A DNA stretch of 64,000 nt, taken from UBA6168 sp965222975. Its GTDB lineage: Bacteria; Bacteroidota; Bacteroidia; Chitinophagales; Saprospiraceae. The stretch is from contig CBDCVJ010000086.1 of NCBI GenBank assembly GCA_965222975.1, forward strand, positions 372,001 through 436,000, written 5' to 3'. Made by a program: the position numbers and the translations under genes. How positions within the stretch are numbered: the first letter of the stretch is position 1; every line of letters begins with the position of its first letter. Shown here one piece after another: positions 58,608 through 64,000 of the stretch. The notes below the pieces were generated by a model that worked only from the letters and a program-made list of their open reading frames with translations, searched no databases and had not been told where the DNA came from.

Positions 58608-61244
58608 ATGACAGCAAAAGAAATCAGGCGCACTTTTCTTGACTTTTTCCGATCAAAAAACCATAAAATAGTCCCTTCGGCACCTATCGTGAACAAGGAC
58701 GACCCGAGCCTCATGTTCACAAATGCTGGCATGAACCAGTTCAAGGATTTCTTTTTGGGAAATGCCGAACCAGACAACCCCCGCATTGCCGACACCCAGA
58801 AGTGCCTCCGTGTATCGGGAAAGCACAACGACCTCGAAGAAGTTGGCCGGGATGGAACGCACCATACCATGTTCGAGATGCTCGGTAACTGGTCCGTTGG
58901 TGATTATTTTAAAAAAGAAGCCATCGAATGGTCTTGGGAACTTTTGACTACGGTTTATGGCCTCCCGAAAGACCGCTTGTATGCCACCGTATTTGAGGGC
59001 GACGATGAAGAAAACCTCATGCCAGACGATGAGGCACGGAATTTCTGGCAAGAGTGGCTACCAGATTCCCACATTATTAACGGCAATAAAAAAGATAACT
59101 TTTGGGAAATGGGCGACCAAGGCCCGTGTGGCCCCTGTTCCGAAATCCACATTGACATGCGGCCGGATGGGGAGCGGGCAAAATTCGATGGTGCAGAACT
59201 GGTCAACAAAGACCATCCGATGGTAATTGAAATCTGGAACAATGTATTCATCCAGTTCAACAGGAAGGCAGATGGCACATTGGAAGAACTGCCAGCCAAA
59301 CATGTTGATACAGGCATGGGTTTCGAACGCCTGACAATGGTCATGCAGGGTAAGACCTATTCTTACGACACCGACATTTTTACCCCAATTATCAAAAAAG
59401 TAGAGCAAGTCAGTGGTGTCCAATACACGGGGAAATACCCTGATGACCCTGCTGCCCGCCCACCCGCAGAAATGATGTCTGACATTGCTATGCGAGTGGT
59501 GGCTGATCATGTGAGGGCGGTAACATTCACTATTGCTGATGGGCAGCTGCCTGGAAACACAGGGGCTGGCTATGTGATCCGCCGCATCCTCCGTCGTGCA
59601 GTACGTTATTATTATTCTTTTCTAAATATAAAAGAGCCTTTTCTTCATACACTTGTGCCGCTTTTGGCCGAGATGTTTGCCGATGTTTTTCCAGAGGTGA
59701 AAGCACAACAAGAGCAATTGTCGAAGATTATTCAAGGAGAGGAAAAAGCGTTTTTGAACACTTTGGATAATGGTCTAAAACGCTTTGCTGAGCTCAAAGT
59801 GGCCGATAGGACAATCAATGGTGAGGATGCTTTTGAGCTTTACGACACATTTGGATTTCCCATTGACCTTACCCGCCTGATGGCCGAGGAGAAAGGATGG
59901 AAAGTGGATGAAGCTGGCTTTGAAATATCCATGCAGGCTCAGAAAGACCGCGCCCGTGCCGCTGCTGCCAAGGAAACCAGTGATTGGCAAACATTTGCTG
60001 AAGGCACAGTCGAATTTGTAGGCTATGATGAGTTGTCCGTATCTGAAGCCAAGGTCTTACGCTACCGAACAGTCACCACAAAAAAGGCTAAACGCTATGA
60101 AGTGGTTTTAAACAGAACCCCTTTTTATGCGGAAAGTGGTGGGCAGCATGGCGACAAAGGCTGGCTCATCTTTGGTGATGAGCAGGTAAAAGTCGTGGAT
60201 ACACAAAAGGAGAACGACCTCATCATCCATGTGTTGGATAAATTGCCCAGTGATTTATCTGTCAAAGTGGAAGCAAAAGTAGATGCCCAAAAACGGCAGT
60301 CCACGTCAAGCAACCACTCTGCCGTACACCTCATGCATGCAGCCTTGCACAAGGTCATTGGGAAAAACGCCCTGCAAAAAGGACAGGATGTAGATGACAA
60401 ACGTTTACGTTTCGATTTCTCGCATTTTCAAAAGGTCACAGAGGAGGAGTTGCGTTCCATTGAGCAAATGGTCAATGAAAAAATCCGTCAAAATATCTTC
60501 CTGGACGAGGTACGCCACATGCCCATTGAGGAGGCCAAAAAGCTGGGCGCGATGATGCTGTTTGGTGAAAAATACGGAGACACCGTTCGGGTCGTCACCT
60601 TTGATAAGAATTTTAGCCAAGAACTTTGTGGAGGCACCCATGTTCGGGCTACAGGCGAAATTGGTCAGTTCAAAATAATCAGTGAAACGGGTGTGGCTGC
60701 TGGCATCCGACGCATCGAGGCAGTAACAGCCGAGCATGCAGAATCTTATTATCGTTCGCAGTTGGATCAATTGGAAGAAATCCGTCATTCATTGAAAGGG
60801 ACACAAGACCCGGTAAAGTCAGTCCTTTCTTTACAGGAAGAAAACAAAGCGCTCAAAAAGCAGGTGGAGCAATTGTTGGCAGCACAGGCGAGTGCCCTCA
60901 AAGGCCAGTTAAAAGGCCAGGTGGAGCAGGTCAAAGGCATCAATTTCCTTGCATCTAAATTGCCCCTGCAAGATGCCAATGCCATCAAAACCCTCGCTTA
61001 CCAGCTTGAATCTGAATTGGGCAATGCCTGCCTTGTTTTCGCTGCCGACCTCGGTGGCAAGCCGCTCATTTCCATTCGCATCAGTGAGTCATTAACGGAC
61101 AAACTGAACGCTGGCAATATGGTGCGGGAATTAGCGAAGGAAATTAAAGGCGGCGGCGGCGGACAGGCGTTTTTTGCTACGGCTGGAGGGAAGGATGTGA
61201 ATGGATTGGACCGTGTGATAGAGAGGGCAAGTCAGATGATATAA
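58608..61244 (+). CDS. alaS: Alanyl-tRNA synthetase
   Basis: An 878-residue class II synthetase, charging tRNA-Ala. The order is normal. The catalytic core (residues 1-460) has motif-2-region VSGKHNDLEEVGRDGTHHTM, FEMLGNWSVGDYF and GMGFERL. The editing domain has SSNHSAVHLMHAALHKVIG (HxxxH) and CGGTHVRATGEIGQFKI. A C-Ala domain with a coiled coil (LQEENKALKKQVEQLL) and a final GGGGGQAFFATAGG follows. Intact and typical. A terminator follows. Confidence 0.98.
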   Translation: MTAKEIRRTFLDFFRSKNHKIVPSAPIVNKDDPSLMFTNAGMNQFKDFFLGNAEPDNPRIADTQKCLRVSGKHNDLEEVGRDGTHHTMFEMLGNWSVGDYFKKEAIEWSWELLTTVYGLPKDRLYATVFEGDDEENLMPDDEARNFWQEWLPDSHIINGNKKDNFWEMGDQGPCGPCSEIHIDMRPDGERAKFDGAELVNKDHPMVIEIWNNVFIQFNRKADGTLEELPAKHVDTGMGFERLTMVMQGKTYSYDTDIFTPIIKKVEQVSGVQYTGKYPDDPAARPPAEMMSDIAMRVVADHVRAVTFTIADGQLPGNTGAGYVIRRILRRAVRYYYSFLNIKEPFLHTLVPLLAEMFADVFPEVKAQQEQLSKIIQGEEKAFLNTLDNGLKRFAELKVADRTINGEDAFELYDTFGFPIDLTRLMAEEKGWKVDEAGFEISMQAQKDRARAAAAKETSDWQTFAEGTVEFVGYDELSVSEAKVLRYRTVTTKKAKRYEVVLNRTPFYAESGGQHGDKGWLIFGDEQVKVVDTQKENDLIIHVLDKLPSDLSVKVEAKVDAQKRQSTSSNHSAVHLMHAALHKVIGKNALQKGQDVDDKRLRFDFSHFQKVTEEELRSIEQMVNEKIRQNIFLDEVRHMPIEEAKKLGAMMLFGEKYGDTVRVVTFDKNFSQELCGGTHVRATGEIGQFKIISETGVAAGIRRIEAVTAEHAESYYRSQLDQLEEIRHSLKGTQDPVKSVLSLQEENKALKKQVEQLLAAQASALKGQLKGQVEQVKGINFLASKLPLQDANAIKTLAYQLESELGNACLVFAADLGGKPLISIRISESLTDKLNAGNMVRELAKEIKGGGGGQAFFATAGGKDVNGLDRVIERASQMI

Positions 61245-61273
61245 ACTCTATTTAATGATTTTATAAGTAATAG

Positions 61274-61308
61274 AAAGTTGTTGTTCATTGGAGCAACAAC
61301 TTTTTTTA
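61274..61308 (+). terminator. Intrinsic terminator of alaS
   Basis: AAAGTTGTTG-TTCATTGGAG-CAACAACTTT is followed by TTTTTTATTT, 30 bases after the alaS stop. Confidence 0.88.
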
Positions 61309-61494
61309 TTTTTGGACTAAAATTGGATAATTAATAATAGATCACATTTGGTGGAAAGTTGGCAACGACATGTAAAAAACATTTCAGAATAATTTCTAAC
61401 TTGATAATGTCATGTTAAAATATTCGGAGATGAAAAAAAACACACCCCTCTCTATGAGTCTCTTATCCTTTTGCCTGAAAACAGATGTGGGCAA

Positions 61495-61521
61495 AAAAAG
61501 TGTATAGTAACTTATGTCAAG
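61495..61521. repeat. Family C repeat, copy 2, upstream of the TPR gene
   Basis: AAAAAAGTGTATAGTAACTTATGTCAA occurs almost exactly at 47840-47866. Here it ends 15 bases before the start codon of the TPR gene, and in copy 1 about 40 bases before the kinase-like gene. A complementary left arm is not present next to it, although the TTTTGCCTGAAAAC words precede it. Confidence 0.65.
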
Positions 61522-61535
61522 CTAATCTATATAAC

Positions 61536-62690
61536 ATGAAATTTCTTTTTGTTATTCTTTTTCTTTTATCAATTATTCCTTCCTTTTCATTTGGTCAAAC
61601 TTTGGATGGTTACCCTAAACTTGCTAAAGAAGCAGAAGAATTATTTAATGAAAAAAAATACAATGAGGCAATTCCATATTACAATCAGCTTATTCGGTTG
61701 CGTCCAAATTATTTCTTTAATTACATGATGAAAGGCCGGGCGTTATATTTTATTGGAGAGGTAGAGAGTGCATTTGAACATTTGAGCGTTGCCATTAAAA
61801 AAGATCCAAACAAAGCAGAAATATATTACTATAGGTCTTTGTTCTATTCTATAGAAGCATTTGACGAAAAAGCTACAAATGATATAAAAAAGGCGCTATC
61901 ATTGGATAATGAAAATATTGAATATTTATTTTCCGCAGCCAGGTACAGTTCAAAGGCAGGATATTATGAAAGAGCTATCAAGCTGTATGAAAAAATTATA
62001 CAAAAGGACTTTTCAAATCCAGATATTTATTATTTCACGGGAATAAGTTATTTGATACTTGGCGATTCAACAAACGCATTAAAAAATTTAAAATTAGCAA
62101 TGAATATGATTCAACAATCTGAGCCAACCGATGGCACAGACATGTTGAAAACGGCAATTTTATCTGCATTGGGGAAAGAGGAAGATGCATTGAACAATAG
62201 CTTGAGCATCATTGCAAAAAAACCTGAAGAACCATATGGTTATGTATATGCGTCAGATAGTTACAGGATTTTTAAACAATGGGACAAGGCTTTGGAAATG
62301 CTAAACAAAGCAAATAAAATAAAAGGAAATGACAGTTATATTCTCACGCAAAAAGCATATTTCCTTGTTGAACTGGACAGTTTTAACCAATCAAAGAACA
62401 TCTTGGATAAATTATTAGAGAGTAATCCCAATTCATACAATGCCTTGGTAACGAAGGCCTATTTACATATAAAATTAAACCAAACAGATTCCGTTTTGCA
62501 ATTGCTGAACACTGCGATTAAAATTAGGCCCAACCACCCTAGTGCCTATAAAATAAGGGCCCAATATTATTTTGCTATAAATGAAACATTGAAAGGTTGT
62601 GAAGAAATTCAAATAGCCATTTCAAGGGGGTATCAAAGAATGTATAATAATGGTGAAGCAAAAGAATTAATAGATGAATACTGCAATTAA
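61536..62690 (+). CDS. Secreted or periplasmic tetratricopeptide repeat protein
   Basis: A 384-residue protein with a signal peptide (FVILFLLSIIPSFSFGQ) from ATG 61536; the frame upstream runs through a dispersed repeat and is rejected. Roughly ten TPR motifs follow (AEELFNEKKYNEAIPYYNQLIRLRPNYFF, YERAIKLYEKII, and so on). It ends LKGCEEIQIAISRGYQRMYNN, typical of Bacteroidota secreted TPR proteins. It overlaps the next gene by 17 bases, so they form an operon. Confidence 0.85.
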   Translation: MKFLFVILFLLSIIPSFSFGQTLDGYPKLAKEAEELFNEKKYNEAIPYYNQLIRLRPNYFFNYMMKGRALYFIGEVESAFEHLSVAIKKDPNKAEIYYYRSLFYSIEAFDEKATNDIKKALSLDNENIEYLFSAARYSSKAGYYERAIKLYEKIIQKDFSNPDIYYFTGISYLILGDSTNALKNLKLAMNMIQQSEPTDGTDMLKTAILSALGKEEDALNNSLSIIAKKPEEPYGYVYASDSYRIFKQWDKALEMLNKANKIKGNDSYILTQKAYFLVELDSFNQSKNILDKLLESNPNSYNALVTKAYLHIKLNQTDSVLQLLNTAIKIRPNHPSAYKIRAQYYFAINETLKGCEEIQIAISRGYQRMYNNGEAKELIDEYCN

Positions 62691-63351
62691 AATCCTATTT
62701 GCTCTAATATTGATTTCCTCTTGCTACTCCCCACAAAAAAACCTCCCTGCTCAGTTTGACACAGGCACTATTGAAAAAAACGTTTACAAAAACAAATATT
62801 TCGACCTGCAAATTGAATTTCCACCGGACTGGAATATTATCAAGTCTGAAGAATTGGAGTTTTATTGGAAGCAAAAAATGGAAAATAAAATAAACGAAAA
62901 TTTTTTGCCAGAATATAATAGATACGCACAGAACATGCTCGAAACAACTATGAACAATTCTTCGCCTTTATTATCTTTATATAAAAACAAGATAGAAGAT
63001 GTTCTTGTTTTTTATCCTTCTTTTTTGGTTTCGGTTTTAAACGTTAAAGGCGATGGACTTGACCAAACGGCTAAAGGGTATTTGTTCGATATACGTAGAT
63101 TTAAAAAAGAAAATGGCGGGAAGGAGATAGAAACCGGAGAAGAGTTTTATTGGAAAGAAATCGGCGGTGAACGATTCGAAGCGATATGGTGGATTGACCA
63201 CGGCATTGAACCTGCCATTATGCAAGAAACATTTGTTCGTAAAACAAATGATTTATTATTGTTTATCAACCTTACTTATTCAACTTCAGATGAAAAAGCG
63301 GAATTATACGATATTTTAGATCGAATTAAGAAAATCGAAAATTACAACTAA
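62674..63351 (+). CDS. Lipoprotein of unknown function
   Basis: A 225-residue protein with lipobox LILISSC (Cys17). The rest is mixed alpha/beta, with YFDLQIEFPPDWNI, QNMLETTMNNSS and FYWKEIGGERFEAIWWI. This resembles PsbP/DUF-type lipoproteins that sit behind TPR genes, but I cannot name the family. The start codon overlaps the TPR gene, and its stop overlaps the last bases of the convergent partial gene by four. Confidence 0.7.
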   Translation: MNTAIKILFALILISSCYSPQKNLPAQFDTGTIEKNVYKNKYFDLQIEFPPDWNIIKSEELEFYWKQKMENKINENFLPEYNRYAQNMLETTMNNSSPLLSLYKNKIEDVLVFYPSFLVSVLNVKGDGLDQTAKGYLFDIRRFKKENGGKEIETGEEFYWKEIGGERFEAIWWIDHGIEPAIMQETFVRKTNDLLLFINLTYSTSDEKAELYDILDRIKKIENYN

Positions 63352-64000
63352 TCAAATGGGATTTTCACCCCAATCCCAAACGTAGCTATTGACGTCACAT
63401 CGAACCCACCAGTTGCACTAATATTATAAATGCCTGCATCCAATCCAAATTTCACTCTTTCACCGAACAGCACCCCAGCATTGCCCCCTAGATAGTTTAG
63501 GCTGCCACTGAGGTCACCCGTTGCGAATTGGGAGATGTATCTTGGGGTCAGGTAAATGTCAACGGATTCGTTGGGATGCAGAGAAAAATAAAGTGGCACC
63601 TGTACATTCCACAACCCGACGAAAGCGCTAAAAGTACCTACCCCTGCACCAATGGCCAAGGCCACTTCGGATTCTTGGTCTCCAAGCAATTGATATTTTG
63701 CATCCACTGCAACATTTAAATTTGTGTTCACGCGGAGACCCATGTCGAATTTTTCAGCAATTCCATATCTACCGCTTACCTCAATATTGGGGAAAAAGAG
63801 GTTTTCAACATCCGTTGTGTCGTCAAAGTCATAATCTAAGATGAAATCAGGCGATTGGGAAGCATTGAGGGTGGCCATGAATTCACCGTTTCCTTCACCG
63901 ACCGTCCGGCCAGTTTGAAAGCCCGTAAGGGAAGCGCAATTGGAAAAAATAATGGCAAGCGAAAAGAAAGCAAATAACGAGAACAGTGTTGATGGTTTTA
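63348..64000 (-). CDS. Lipoprotein with barrel-like repeats, 5' end outside the window
   Basis: The frame continues past an internal ATG at 63878 to the right edge and reads LFSLFAFFSLAIIFSNCASLTG, a lipoprotein signal with lipobox SNC, so the true start is just beyond 64000. About 217 codons are visible. The body has alternating strands (FDMGLRVNTNLNVAVDAKYQL, LAIGAGVGTFSAFVGL, VDIYLTPRYISQF and IATFGIGVKIPFD at the end). It could be an outer-membrane-associated lipoprotein; no family recognised. Convergent with the lipoprotein gene at 62674. Confidence 0.75.
   Translation of the reverse strand, partial: KPSTLFSLFAFFSLAIIFSNCASLTGFQTGRTVGEGNGEFMATLNASQSPDFILDYDFDDTTDVENLFFPNIEVSGRYGIAEKFDMGLRVNTNLNVAVDAKYQLLGDQESEVALAIGAGVGTFSAFVGLWNVQVPLYFSLHPNESVDIYLTPRYISQFATGDLSGSLNYLGGNAGVLFGERVKFGLDAGIYNISATGGFDVTSIATFGIGVKIPFD

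Noticed and set aside
1..64000. tRNA, rRNA or tmRNA genes
   Set aside because: No cloverleaf or conserved rRNA stretch was recognised by eye; a tRNAscan-SE/Infernal run would be decisive.

Overview
The window looks like a piece of a Bacteroidota chromosome, most likely from the Saprospirales/Chitinophagales side of the phylum. Several features point there: secreted proteins with type IX secretion (T9SS) C-terminal sorting domains of both type A and type B, SprB-type repeats, candidate promoters of the TTTG-N19-TANNTTTG class, few Shine-Dalgarno sites, a tetratricopeptide-CHAT protein, and a bacterial kynurenine pathway. I cannot name a genus. No rRNA, tRNA or CRISPR array was recognised.

Layout. 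1-6.6 kb: end of the housekeeping sigma factor, a secreted or periplasmic protein with a duplicated domain, an Lrp/AsnC regulator, an S41 C-terminal processing protease, a histidine kinase/response regulator pair and a small XRE regulator. 6.7-13.3 kb: a small T9SS cargo protein, then a large T9SS type B cargo gene broken by a one-base frameshift and by a complete IS3-family element (9320-10543, 4-bp target duplication GGAG), then two AT-rich outer-membrane barrel genes. 13.4-18.1 kb: zinc-ribbon protein, Nif3-like protein, a T9SS sialidase-like protein and superoxide dismutase. 18.4-26.2 kb: ECF-like sigma factor, anti-sigma-like membrane TPR protein, HEPN-MNT pair, a TPR-CHAT protease gene split at an 11-base G/C tract, a small fibronectin-III protein and a helical-repeat protein. 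26.6-34.7 kb: envelope and surface genes (CsgG-like, two paralogous barrels, a TonB-domain lipoprotein, two beta-helix proteins, an SprB-repeat T9SS protein). 34.8-47.5 kb: giant alpha-2-macroglobulin lipoprotein, PnuC, VOC protein, a barrel, modA-modB and a modC gene carrying three one-base insertions, and an alpha/beta hydrolase-OsmC fusion. 47.9-55.9 kb: kinase-like protein, then tryptophan 2,3-dioxygenase, 3-hydroxyanthranilate dioxygenase, a toxin-antitoxin pair, an ACMSD-like amidohydrolase, kynureninase and kynurenine 3-monooxygenase, followed by a YkgJ-like protein. 56-64 kb: CapA-like protein, M23 peptidase, alaS, a TPR protein, a lipoprotein and a partial lipoprotein.

The most unusual property of the window is its intergenic DNA. 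Most gaps are filled by long, often perfect inverted repeats (stems of 20-43 bp, one spacerless 66-bp palindrome). Several belong to recognisable families, several lie inside apparent operons, and several supply the last codons and stop codon of the adjacent gene. The best candidates for an undescribed system are this hairpin repertoire and the sigma/anti-sigma/TPR-CHAT neighbourhood with its possibly phase-variable tract.
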